Made by a program: the position numbers and the translations under genes
Shown here: piece after piece, positions 8,411-16,652 of the stretch
Position numbering within the stretch: position 1 is the first letter of the stretch
How the letters are laid out: each line of letters starts with the position of its first letter
Assembly: GCF_024296685.1 (NCBI RefSeq)
Contig: NZ_CP100763.1
Span: 3,658,001 to 3,722,000 of the forward strand
DNA from: Natrinema marinum
Lineage (GTDB): Archaea; Halobacteriota; Halobacteria; Halobacteriales; Natrialbaceae
Direction: 5' to 3'
DNA length: 64,000 nt
Notes under the pieces: generated by a model
Database searches by the model: none
What the model was told of the DNA's origin: nothing
Seen by the model: the letters and a program-made list of their open reading frames with translations, nothing else

Positions 8411-9823
8411 ATGGAACCAGATCCACTCCAGTCGGTCATGAAACGCTCCAGGGACGACGCAAGCGTGGTCGTGCCGGGGATCGACGCGCCGAGTACCGTC
8501 GCCTGTCTCCGCTCCCTTCGACCGCGCGGCGTCCGTACCATCGTCGGCTCCGAGTCACGGTCGACGCCGGCGGCCGCCTCCTCGCATCGCGACGAGTTCG
8601 TTTCCCTCCCGGATCCGGAGATTGATCTCCCCGCGTACGGCGACGCGTTGCTCTCGCTGGCCGAACGCCCGGACGTCGAAACGATCATCCCCGTCCGGGA
8701 GGAGGACGTCTACGTCCTCGCGGACCGGAAAGACGACTTCGCCGACGAGGTCGCGACGCCGTGGCCCGATTTCGAGACTCTCCGACGCGTCCAGGACCGA
8801 GTCGAACTCTTCGACGCCGCCGCCGCCGCCGGCGTCGAGGCTCCCGAAACCGCCCGCCTCGACGAGTGGGACGACTGGGACCGCGAGACGATCGTGAAGC
8901 CGCGCTACACCGTCGCCGCCCCGGCCTATCTCGGGCCGACGTTCGACCGCGCCGAGATCGGTTCCACCGAGTACCAGCGGCCGGGTACGCGGCCGGATAC
9001 GACGACGGAGGTCGAGACCCGTGGCCACGTGCCGCTCGTTCAGGAACGGATCCCCGACTCGAGGGAGTTCGGTTTCTTCGCCCTCTACGATCGCGGCGAC
9101 CCGGTCGCGACCTTCCAGCACTGCCAGCGCCGGGGCTGGGAGTACTGCGGCGGCCCCAGCGCCTACCGGGAGTCGGTCTCCATCCCGGAACTCGAGGACG
9201 CCGGACGTGCCCTGCTCGGCGAACTCGAGTGGCACGGGCTTGCGATGGTCGAGTTCCTGCGCGACCCTGCCGACGGCGAGTTCAAGCTGATGGAGATCAA
9301 CCCGCGCTTTTGGTCGTCGCTGCCGTTCTCGGTCCGCGCGGGCGCGGATTTCCCCTACTACTACTGGCAGTTAGCGACCGGCGAGGCACTCCCGTCGGAT
9401 CCGACCTACGAGGTAGGGATGGGCGGTCACCTGTTGCGGGGCGAACTCAGCTACCTCCACAGCGTCGCGACCAAGGAGTATCCGCTCGTCGAGCGGCCGT
9501 CGCTGGACGAGGCCGCGCGCGATGTCGCCGCGTCGCTCGTCCGCCATCCGCGGTTCGATTACGCGGTCCCCGACGATCCGGTGCCGTTCTTCCAGGACGG
9601 CGTCAACCTCGTGCGGGCGTGGCTCCGGAGTACGGCGACGGATCGGTCGGTCACCACGAGCGGGACCGTCGGCACCGAGTTCGATACCGCGGCCGAGGCC
9701 GACGCCGAACGCGAACGCGCGCCCGAAGACGGCGCGAAATCGAGCGACGCGGATCTGGCCGCGGACGGCGACCCGACGCGATCGGCCCAGACCGACGGCG
9801 GGGACCGATCCGACTCGCGGTAG
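8411..9823 (+). CDS. ATP-grasp carboxylate-amine ligase
   Basis: 470 residues. The fold order is that of ATP-grasp ligases: an N-terminal substrate domain (VVVPGIDAPSTVACLRSL), the ATP-lid region with ETIVKPRYTVAA near residue 158, and a metal/ATP site VEFLRDPADGEFKLMEINPRFWSS around residues 280-300, where Glu-x-Asn-x-Arg binds Mg-ATP. Such enzymes join a carboxylate to an amine through an acyl phosphate; the substrates are unknown. The last 80 residues are a low-complexity acidic tail. It has its own start 63 bases after the NTF2-fold gene and is followed by sppA. Confidence 0.85.
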   Translation: MEPDPLQSVMKRSRDDASVVVPGIDAPSTVACLRSLRPRGVRTIVGSESRSTPAAASSHRDEFVSLPDPEIDLPAYGDALLSLAERPDVETIIPVREEDVYVLADRKDDFADEVATPWPDFETLRRVQDRVELFDAAAAAGVEAPETARLDEWDDWDRETIVKPRYTVAAPAYLGPTFDRAEIGSTEYQRPGTRPDTTTEVETRGHVPLVQERIPDSREFGFFALYDRGDPVATFQHCQRRGWEYCGGPSAYRESVSIPELEDAGRALLGELEWHGLAMVEFLRDPADGEFKLMEINPRFWSSLPFSVRAGADFPYYYWQLATGEALPSDPTYEVGMGGHLLRGELSYLHSVATKEYPLVERPSLDEAARDVAASLVRHPRFDYAVPDDPVPFFQDGVNLVRAWLRSTATDRSVTTSGTVGTEFDTAAEADAERERAPEDGAKSSDADLAADGDPTRSAQTDGGDRSDSR

Positions 9824-9930
9824 CCGTAGCGTCGGCCGGCGTCGGCTCCCGGCAACGCGGCCGGTAACCGCCAACGCTTAACGGGAACCGCTTCCAGATA
9901 CGGATATGCTTCCGACTCGAGGTGGCAGCC

Positions 9931-10926
9931 GTGGTCAGTAGCGAGGGTATCGGCCGACTCGTGATCGTCGTCGCCGGCGGGCTCGCGTTCGCGGCCGTCG
10001 GCGTCGTCCTGTTCGTCCTCTTCCCGACGACGCTGGCGGACCTACTGGGCGTGCTCTTCGCGCTGGCGGTCGCCCTCGTCGGCGTGCGATTCGCGGGCAA
10101 CGCCGCCGGCTCGCTGTTTCCGGGCTACGACGTCGCAGAGGTCGCCGTCGAGGGACCGATCACCCGCGACGGCGGCGGCGGTCGATTCCCGTCGGGTCCG
10201 GGGTCGACGCCGGCCGACGACATCGTCGCCCAGATCGAGCGCGCGAACGACGACGGGAACGTCCGGGCGCTCCTCTTGAAACTCAACACGCCCGGCGGCG
10301 AGGTCGTGCCAAGCGACGACATCCGGCTGGCGGCCCAGCGGTTCGACGGACCGACGGTCGCGTACACGACCGACGTCTGTGCCAGTGGCGGCTACTGGAT
10401 CGCGAGCGGCTGCGACGAACTCTGGGCCCGCGAGGGCTCCATCGTCGGCTCGATCGGCGTCATCGGCTCGCGGATCAACGCCAGCGGCCTCGCCGAGAAA
10501 GTGGGGCTCTCCTACGAGCGATTCGCGGCCGGCGAGTACAAAGACGCCGGCAACTCGCTCAAGGAACTAGACGAAGACGAGCGCGCGTACCTGCAGGGGC
10601 TGATCGACGACTACTACGACACCTTCGTCGAGCGCGTCAGCGACGGCCGCGACTTAGAGCCGGAGTTCGTCCGAGATACCGAGGCGCGGATCTACCTCGG
10701 CGAGGAGGCCTACGACATGGAACTCGTCGACCACCTCGGCACCCGTCGAGAGATCGAGGACGAACTCGCCGATCGCCTCGACACCGACGCGGTGACCGTC
10801 GAGGAGTTCGAGCCCGAACGGCCGCTGATGGCTCGCGTCGGCGCGGGTGCCCAGCAGGTGGCGTACGCGTTCGGGGCCGGCATCGCCGGCCTCGGCGACG
10901 GGCGCGGCTTCCGGCTGCGGAGTTGA
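9931..10926 (+). CDS. sppA: Signal peptide peptidase SppA (S49 family)
   Basis: 331 residues. Two hydrophobic segments (about residues 9-31 and 35-55) anchor the protein, and a serine-protease domain follows. CASGGYWIAS places the nucleophile at Ser152, and GEYKDAG places the general base at Lys204, the Ser-Lys dyad of bacterial and archaeal SppA. Known members cut up leftover signal peptides in the membrane. GTG at 9931 is preferred because GAGGTG lies six bases upstream as a Shine-Dalgarno site; the GTG at 9922 would lie inside that site. Confidence 0.9.
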   Translation: MVSSEGIGRLVIVVAGGLAFAAVGVVLFVLFPTTLADLLGVLFALAVALVGVRFAGNAAGSLFPGYDVAEVAVEGPITRDGGGGRFPSGPGSTPADDIVAQIERANDDGNVRALLLKLNTPGGEVVPSDDIRLAAQRFDGPTVAYTTDVCASGGYWIASGCDELWAREGSIVGSIGVIGSRINASGLAEKVGLSYERFAAGEYKDAGNSLKELDEDERAYLQGLIDDYYDTFVERVSDGRDLEPEFVRDTEARIYLGEEAYDMELVDHLGTRREIEDELADRLDTDAVTVEEFEPERPLMARVGAGAQQVAYAFGAGIAGLGDGRGFRLRS

Positions 10927-11032
10927 ATCGCCGATCGGCCGCGTTCGCCGGCGGCCACGCGACCGCCGAGCGCGCCAGACTGTCTCGAACGAGTAAGTGG
11001 TTTTATCGTCGCACGGAACCCAACGCCTATCC

Positions 11033-12352
11033 GTGACAACGCTGGTCGTCTGCCTCGACCGGACCGACGACGTGGGCCGCAAGACCGGTCTGCGCTCGCC
11101 GGTCGTCGGCTGGGAGGCAGTCCGCGCGCTCGTGACCGACGTCGGCCTCGCGGATCCGGAGGACTCGGGCGTAAACACCTTGCTCGAGTCGCTGCGCGTC
11201 GCACAGAACTTACGCGACGAGAACGAGGAGGTCGTCGTCGCGGTCGTCTCGGGTGACCGGGAGTCGATGGTGTCGGCCGACCGCGCGGTCGCCGAACAGC
11301 TCGACGACCTCATCGCCGACTACGACCCGGAGTCGGCCGTCGTGGTGACCGACAGCGCGGAGGACGAGCGGCTGATTCCGATCGTCGAGAGCCGGGTCCG
11401 TGTCGACTCCGTGGACCGAGTCGTCGTCCGACAGGCCCGCGACATCGAGTCCACCTACTACCTGCTCAAACAGTTCCTGGCCGACGAGGAACTTCGCCAG
11501 ACCGTCCTCGTGCCGATCGGGCTGACGCTGCTGGTTTTCCCGATGCTGGCGACCACCGTCGGCCCGGCGAAGGGCGCTGCCGCGATCACCACCGTCATCG
11601 GCCTCTTCTTGCTCTACAAGGGGTTCAACGTCGACGAACTCCTGACGCGCCTGGCCCACCAGACACGAGAATCGCTGTACTCCGGGCAGGTGTCTGTCGT
11701 GACGTACGTGGTCGCGGCCGGACTGACGTTCATCGGGCTGTTCGTCGGCGCGCTCGGCGTCTCGAACCTCGGCGACACGCCAGGGGTCGTCATCCCGGCG
11801 ACGCAGTTCGCCTTCGACAGCGTCCCCTGGCTCGCGATGGCCGCGCTGACCGCCAGCGCCGGCCGATTGCTCGACGAAGTGATCAGCGAGGAGCCGATTC
11901 GCACCTCCTTTCTCAACCTGCCGTTTATCGTCCTGGCCGTCGGGCTGGTGATCCGCGGCTTCTCCGCGTACTTCCTCGAGCAACAGGACGTGATCGAGCC
12001 GTTCGTCGTCCCGGCGGCCGAACTCGGCGTCGTCTCGAACGAGCGGTTCGTGATGGGCGCCGGCCAGCGGCTCGCGGTGTTCGTCGTCACCGCCATCGTC
12101 GTGAGCCTCGTCGGCGCGCGGATCGCGTCGATCTTCAGCGACTCGAGCGAGGACGCAGAGCGTGGTGACGGCGGCTCGGACGCCGATCACGCGGACGGTG
12201 GGGGCGGCTCCGACGCCGCCCTTGAGTCCGCGGGGCCGGCCGACGCGACCGCCGAGCCCGAGCGCGGACTGGATCGGACCGACCCGGAACTCACCGATGG
12301 CGGGGCCGACGCGAACGCGAATCCGAACTCCTCGCGGGACCGGACCCGCTGA
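11033..12352 (+). CDS. DUF373 family membrane protein
   Basis: 439 residues. A cytoplasmic N-terminal half begins with TLVVCLDRTDDVGRKTG and includes VVAVVSGDRES, typical of the archaeal DUF373 family. Five to six membrane segments follow, starting at LVPIGLTLLVFPMLATTVG and ending near AVFVVTAIVVSLVGARI. The last 70 residues are a disordered acidic tail. Function is unknown; the conserved Asp-rich start could bind a metal or nucleotide. GTG at 11033 is chosen: a TTTTATC element sits about 30 bases upstream, which fits a leaderless transcript. Confidence 0.83.
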   Translation: MTTLVVCLDRTDDVGRKTGLRSPVVGWEAVRALVTDVGLADPEDSGVNTLLESLRVAQNLRDENEEVVVAVVSGDRESMVSADRAVAEQLDDLIADYDPESAVVVTDSAEDERLIPIVESRVRVDSVDRVVVRQARDIESTYYLLKQFLADEELRQTVLVPIGLTLLVFPMLATTVGPAKGAAAITTVIGLFLLYKGFNVDELLTRLAHQTRESLYSGQVSVVTYVVAAGLTFIGLFVGALGVSNLGDTPGVVIPATQFAFDSVPWLAMAALTASAGRLLDEVISEEPIRTSFLNLPFIVLAVGLVIRGFSAYFLEQQDVIEPFVVPAAELGVVSNERFVMGAGQRLAVFVVTAIVVSLVGARIASIFSDSSEDAERGDGGSDADHADGGGGSDAALESAGPADATAEPERGLDRTDPELTDGGADANANPNSSRDRTR

Positions 12353-12400
12353 GCCGACCGGACTCGGTATCCCTTTACCCGCGCCGGTCTACCTCCGACC

Positions 12401-13141
12401 ATGAGTGACGCAGACGGCGCGTGGGTCAGCCTCTTCTCCGGTGGCAAGGACTCCTCGTGGGCGCTGTATCAGGCCCTCGAGCGCGGCCTGCCGGTCGAAC
12501 GGCTCGTTACGGTCCACCCTGCGGGCGACTCGTACATGTACCACGTCCCGGCGACGGAACTGGCCGCGCTGGCGGCCGAAAGCATCGGGATCGACCTCGT
12601 CGACGTCGAACCGGACGACTTCGAGGCCGGCGCGGCGACCGACTCGAGCGCACAGGGCGACGACGAACTCGAGCCGCTCGAGGCCGCGCTCGAGGCCCTC
12701 GAGCGCGACCTGCCGGGCGGTATCGCGGGTGTGACGGCGGGCGCCGTCGAGAGCGAGTACCAGACGAGCCGGATTCGGGGGATGTGCGACCGTCTTGGTT
12801 GTGACCTCTTCGCCCCGCTGTGGCAGGAGGATCCGCGGGAACTGGCCGACGCGATGCTCGAGGCCGGCTTCGAGATCGAAATCATCCAGGTCGCGGCCCA
12901 CGGGTTAGACGAGTCGTGGCTGGGCCGGACGCTCGATCGCGAGGCGATCGCCGATCTCGAGGCGCTCAACGAGGAGTACGGCGTCCACATCCTCGGCGAA
13001 GGCGGCGAGTTCGAGACGTTCGTGGTGGACGGCCCGCACATGGATCAGCGGATCGACCTCGAGTACGAGACCGAGTGGGAGGGGACGCGCGGCCGGTTGC
13101 GGATCACGGACGCGACTGCAGTACGGTCGCACCGCGAGTGA
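12401..13141 (+). CDS. dph6: Diphthine-ammonia ligase Dph6-like PP-loop ATPase
   Basis: 246 residues with SGGKDS at 13-18, the PP-loop of ATP pyrophosphatases. SEYQTSRIRGMCDRLG, LFAPLWQEDPRELA and LGEGGEFETFVVDGP are hallmarks of the Dph6/TIGR00290 family, which amidates diphthine in the last step of diphthamide synthesis on elongation factor 2. An acidic stretch near residues 75-90 (EAGAATDSSAQGDDELEP) looks like a haloarchaeal insert. After RLRITDA the C terminus (TAVRSHRE) is atypical and appears to come from inserted DNA: a 103-base copy of the gene's 3' region lies downstream at 13224-13326. Confidence 0.88.
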   Translation: MSDADGAWVSLFSGGKDSSWALYQALERGLPVERLVTVHPAGDSYMYHVPATELAALAAESIGIDLVDVEPDDFEAGAATDSSAQGDDELEPLEAALEALERDLPGGIAGVTAGAVESEYQTSRIRGMCDRLGCDLFAPLWQEDPRELADAMLEAGFEIEIIQVAAHGLDESWLGRTLDREAIADLEALNEEYGVHILGEGGEFETFVVDGPHMDQRIDLEYETEWEGTRGRLRITDATAVRSHRE

Positions 13142-13223
13142 GCGGAGCGAACGAGCGGCTGTTTTTGGTCCAGATTATTGCGCGAGGGGTGAGGGGAGCG
13201 AACCCGAGCGAAAAAGGTGGTTC
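13115..13223 (+). repeat. Spacer element between the two copies of the dph6 3' region
   Basis: These 109 bases separate the two dph6 tail copies. They contain GAGTGAGCGGAGCGAACGAG, which supplies the stop codon of dph6, then an AGCGGCTG-TTTTTGGTC stretch and, near the right end, GAGCGAACCCGAGCGAAAAA. The same order of motifs occurs in the spacer behind purNH, so this looks like one member of a small insertion family. No coding content is seen. Confidence 0.6.
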
Positions 13224-13326
13224 CGAGACGTTCGTGGTGGACGGCCCGCACATGGACCGGCGGGTCGATCTCGAGTACGAGACCGAGTGGGAGGGGACGC
13301 GCGGCCGGTTGCGGATCACGGACGCG
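13224..13326 (+). pseudogene. Duplicated fragment of the dph6 3' end
   Basis: This 103-base segment matches dph6 bases 13012-13114 with only four differences, all in one 15-base stretch; two are silent and two give Gln to Arg and Ile to Val. Read in frame it encodes ETFVVDGPHMDRRVDLEY and onward to RLRITDA, then runs on without an early stop. It is probably the remnant of the original gene end, displaced when the spacer element was inserted. Confidence 0.75.
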
Positions 13327-13384
13327 CTTAGACTGATCGTTCGACCGGCGGTGTTTCGGCTCGCCAGCGTTGGCTGCGGGTCAT

Positions 13385-14083
13385 TCACCACGCCTCGAGG
13401 GTCGCCTCGCGCTCCTCGGGGTCGGTGTACGTCCACCACGCGATTCGATCGAGTTCGAGTGGGGTGTAGCCGGCGACGAACGCCAGCCACTCACAGGAGG
13501 CGATCGTCAGCCGGTCGGTCGCGGTATCGATCGGCGACGACTCGAGGTCGGCGGCGACGGCCTCGAGAAGCCGCTCGATCGTCGGGTCCGGCGTGACGGT
13601 CTCGACGCCGGCCAGCTGGCGCAGATACTGGAACGTCGACGGGCCGACGCCCGAAATCGTCCCGATCGGGTTCTCGTCGTACCGGTAGTGGTCCGCCGTC
13701 GCGGCCCAGTCGACGAGCGCAGTCAGGTCGTCGTCGGCCGATCGGTCCGCGAGCACGCGGGCGATCTCGAGGAGGACCTGTCGCTTGCGCTGCGCGCCGA
13801 GCGCTTCGACGAGGTCGTCGTCCTCGAGATCGACCTCGGCGAGGGCCGCGAACGAATCGACCCGATCGGTCTCGAGGAAGGCGTCGCGAAACCGTTCGAC
13901 GGCCGGTTTGATGCCGTCGACGAACCGCTGGCCGGTCGACGCGGCGGCGGCCTCGGCGATCAGTAACAGGGGGTCGTCACCGGTCCAGCGCCGGAACTCG
14001 CGAAAGTCCGTCGCGAGGTCCTCGTAGGGAACGCCGTCGGCGTAGGGCTCGAGTACCGCTCGAACGGCCGGATCGGGGTGCAT
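13385..14083 (-). CDS. Uncharacterised protein with a HhH-like segment
   Basis: 232 residues, largely helical and acidic, no membrane segments. GTISGVGPSTFQYLRQLAGV followed by TPDPTIERLLEAV resembles the helix-hairpin-helix part of HhH-GPD DNA glycosylases (GxGPxTA..L and then the P-D-T/H segment), but no catalytic lysine or iron-sulfur cysteines are evident. A nucleic-acid-binding role is therefore only a guess. ATG at 14083 is used; a GTG at 14098 would add five residues. It sits downstream of the sugar-nucleotide transferase gene on the same strand. Confidence 0.6.
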   Translation of the reverse strand: MHPDPAVRAVLEPYADGVPYEDLATDFREFRRWTGDDPLLLIAEAAAASTGQRFVDGIKPAVERFRDAFLETDRVDSFAALAEVDLEDDDLVEALGAQRKRQVLLEIARVLADRSADDDLTALVDWAATADHYRYDENPIGTISGVGPSTFQYLRQLAGVETVTPDPTIERLLEAVAADLESSPIDTATDRLTIASCEWLAFVAGYTPLELDRIAWWTYTDPEEREATLEAW

Positions 14084-14153
14084 GTGCGTCGTCCCCACGC
14101 ATCACACGGAAGACCCATAGCTGTGTCGCCTCGCTCGAGACGACTACCGAGGG

Positions 14154-15125
14154 CTACTCCGCGCCGTTCGTGATCGTCGTATGGGCACCGATGAGCGCCC
14201 CCGCGAGGTCGAGGTTCTCGATGTGGGTGCCCTGATCGATGATCGAGCGGCGGATGTCGCCGTTGCGGACCGTCGCGTCCGGGAAGATGACCGTGTGCTC
14301 GAGGTCGGTCCCCTCGAGGGTGGCGTCGGCCATGACGTGGACGTTCTCGCCGACCGTGGCGTCTTCTAGCGTCGCGGAGTCGGCGACCAGCGACTCGCCG
14401 TCCAAGTGCCAGGCGACGGCGTCGAGGTAGCTCTCCGGGGTGCCGATGTCGAACCACGCGCCCTCGAAGGTGTAGGCGTAGGTGTCCTCGCGGTTCTGGA
14501 GCCACTGGACGAACCAGCCCGGCTCGTCGGGGTTGTTGCCGTCCTCGAGATAGGTCGGGAGCAGATCCAGCGACTCCTGCGGGAACGCGTAGCAGGCGAT
14601 CGAGACGAGCGTGCTCTTGGGATCGTCGGGTTTCTCCTGAAAGTCGACGACGCGGTCGCCCTCGAGGTCGACCAGCCCGTAGGATTTGGCCTTCTCGCGG
14701 GAGCCGACGTCGTAGGCGGCGAGCGTGGGCGCGCCGTGGGCATCGAAGTAGTCGAGAAAGTCGGAGACGGCGAAACTGATCAGGTTGTCGCCGGCGATGA
14801 CCAGCAGGTCGTCGTCGACGCTCTCCCGGTCGATCAACTGGGCGAGCGCGCCGACGACGCCGAACTTGTCGTCTTCCTCGGTCGTCTCCTCGACCGAGAG
14901 CTGGGGCTTGTCGAACTCGCTGTCGGCGAGGTGGGCCTCGAAGTCGGGAGCGAACCGCTCGTTCGTGCTGACGTAGACCGTGTCGATCCGATCGTCGGAC
15001 TCGAGTTCCGCGAAGATACGATCGATGACGGTCGACTCGCCGATCGGGAGGAACATCTTGGGCCGATGTTTGGTGATCGGCCACATACGCGTCGCGTACC
15101 CGCCTGCAAGGACGACGGCCTTCAT
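14154..15125 (-). CDS. Sugar-1-phosphate nucleotidyltransferase
   Basis: 323 residues. The N terminus MKAVVLAGGYATRMWPITKHRPKMFLP carries the nucleotide-binding G-G-x-x-T-R-x-x-P and the KPK-like lysine of the nucleotidyltransferase family, which makes NDP-sugars from NTP and sugar 1-phosphate. VIAGDNL supplies the metal-binding Asp, FQEKP the second lysine region, and WFDIGTPESYLDA the family C-terminal motif. The last 70 residues form left-handed beta-helix repeats (ATLEDATVGENVHV...). The product nucleotide sugar, probably for glycan or S-layer glycosylation, cannot be specified. Confidence 0.88.
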   Translation of the reverse strand: MKAVVLAGGYATRMWPITKHRPKMFLPIGESTVIDRIFAELESDDRIDTVYVSTNERFAPDFEAHLADSEFDKPQLSVEETTEEDDKFGVVGALAQLIDRESVDDDLLVIAGDNLISFAVSDFLDYFDAHGAPTLAAYDVGSREKAKSYGLVDLEGDRVVDFQEKPDDPKSTLVSIACYAFPQESLDLLPTYLEDGNNPDEPGWFVQWLQNREDTYAYTFEGAWFDIGTPESYLDAVAWHLDGESLVADSATLEDATVGENVHVMADATLEGTDLEHTVIFPDATVRNGDIRRSIIDQGTHIENLDLAGALIGAHTTITNGAE

Positions 15126-15258
15126 GGGCCGCTGTTCGCCAGCAGGGTGTAAGTCACTTACCCTTTCAACAGCCCGACGGGAAGCCGACGCACGGAATTC
15201 GTGTCCGGTCGGGGCGAACAGAGCAAACGCTAAAAGCGCGAGCGCCGTCAGCCGAGGT

Positions 15259-15549
15259 ATGCGCGAGGCCGACGAAACGACGCGGCAGCGACTCGCCGAC
15301 GCCCTCCGCGACGAGCCGGCGACGCCGAGCGAGTTGGCCGTCGAACTCGATCTGACGCCCCACGCGGTGGTCCGTCACGTCGAACACGTCTCTCGGTCCG
15401 TCGATGGAACCGACGAGCAACTGCTCGTCGCCCCGCCGACGTGTCGAGACTGCGGCTTCGACGACTACGACGACCTCCTGAACCTCCCCTCGCGGTGTCC
15501 CGACTGCAAGAGCGAATCGGTCGACGAACCCACCTTCACCATCGAGTGA
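15259..15549 (+). CDS. Small winged-helix/zinc-ribbon regulator
   Basis: 96 residues. The first half (RLADALRDEPATPSELAVELDLTPHAVVRHVEHV) is a helix-turn-helix. The second half has CRDCGF and CPDCKSE, two CxxC knuckles forming a zinc ribbon. This architecture is common in archaeal predicted transcriptional regulators (COG3357-like). It starts 134 bases upstream-divergent from the nucleotidyltransferase gene. The target is unknown. Confidence 0.82.
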   Translation: MREADETTRQRLADALRDEPATPSELAVELDLTPHAVVRHVEHVSRSVDGTDEQLLVAPPTCRDCGFDDYDDLLNLPSRCPDCKSESVDEPTFTIE

Positions 15550-15742
15550 CCCCGTCGACGTTCATCCCCTGCGGACTGTCGGTATCAGTTGACATTTCTC
15601 AACCGGATCCGATACTAATATTTACGGCGCAGGCGAGACCCTGATACGAACCTTCGAGCGAGCGGCGGCGTCTCGTCCCGTCGGCGGCGGCCGCCGTCTC
15701 CGTCTTTGGGCGCGGTCGCTCGACTCGAGGACTCGAGCACCT

Positions 15743-16108
15743 ATGAGTTCCGGATCTAACTCGGACATCGACGCGGTCGAGTTCGTCCAGCGACTGCTCA
15801 ACTGGCTCGACGGCGACGACCACGATCTCTCGGGCGACTCGCTCGACGACGCGTTCGCCCTGCTGGCCGACCGGCGTCGGCGACTGCTGCTCGAGGTCAT
15901 GCGCACCTACGAGGAGGAACTGACGCTCCCGGACGCGGCGGAGGAAGTCGCGGTTCGGGAGACCGGAAACAGCGTGCGAAACATCTCGGCCGAACGGGTC
16001 CAGGAGGTCTACCTGTCGCTGTACCACGACCACCTCCCGCGGCTGGTCGATGCCGGCTTACTCGAGTACGATCAAGAGCGTGATCTGGTCGCCCCCGACG
16101 CGGTCTAG
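15743..16108 (+). CDS. DUF7344-like HTH protein
   Basis: 121 residues. DDAFALLADRRRRLLLEVM followed by VQEVYLSLYHDHLPRLVDAGLLEYD is the pattern of haloarchaeal DUF7344 winged-helix domains, probable DNA-binding regulators. The stop codon overlaps the last four bases of the convergent Rieske gene. A distant relative with two such domains is encoded at 25623-26549. Confidence 0.8.
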   Translation: MSSGSNSDIDAVEFVQRLLNWLDGDDHDLSGDSLDDAFALLADRRRRLLLEVMRTYEEELTLPDAAEEVAVRETGNSVRNISAERVQEVYLSLYHDHLPRLVDAGLLEYDQERDLVAPDAV

Positions 16109-16557
16109 AACTCGACGTTCGAGGTCGACGTACGATCGAGGTCGTCGCCCTCGATCGGCCCTATCCCGACGAACTCGTAATCGCCGTCGGTCAGATACAC
16201 GTCGCCGTCGGCGACGCTCACCTCGAGTTCGGTGAGGTAGGCCCCCTCGCAGGGACCGAACGTACACTCGCCGGAGTCGGCCTCGAAGTACGCGCCGTGG
16301 TTCGCACAGACGAGTTCGCCGTTTCGCATCGGCGCGCCCGACCCCTTGTCCAGTTTGATGTGCGTGAAGTGCTGGCAGTAGTTGAGCCAACAGGCGACGC
16401 CGTCCGCTTCGGCGATCGGTTCCCCGCCGTCGGTCGCCGCCGGGTCGGTCCTGACGAGGATCGCTTCCCGTATCTCGCCTGCATCGTCGGTGACGCGAAA
16501 GCAAACCGTCGAGTCGTCGGGCACCTCGGACAGCGCCGTGATCCGTCCGTCGTCCAT
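16105..16557 (-). CDS. Rieske [2Fe-2S] protein
   Basis: 150 residues. YCQHFTH gives Cys61 and His63, and VCANHGAYF gives Cys84 and His87: the CxH...CxxH ligand set of a Rieske cluster. The second box lacks the disulfide cysteines of high-potential bc1-type Rieske proteins, so it is more like a ferredoxin-type Rieske protein. No signal or anchor is present, so it is probably a cytoplasmic electron carrier. The partner oxygenase or reductase is not in the neighbourhood. ATG at 16557 is preferred over the GTG just before it. Confidence 0.88.
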   Translation of the reverse strand: MDDGRITALSEVPDDSTVCFRVTDDAGEIREAILVRTDPAATDGGEPIAEADGVACWLNYCQHFTHIKLDKGSGAPMRNGELVCANHGAYFEADSGECTFGPCEGAYLTELEVSVADGDVYLTDGDYEFVGIGPIEGDDLDRTSTSNVEF

Positions 16558-16652
16558 CACGCTCCGGTTATCGGTCGGTCACCCTGAACGTTACGCCACC
16601 CTGTGGCACATGTCTGACGGAATTTTAAACATCTCTCCGACCAACGCCGTCT

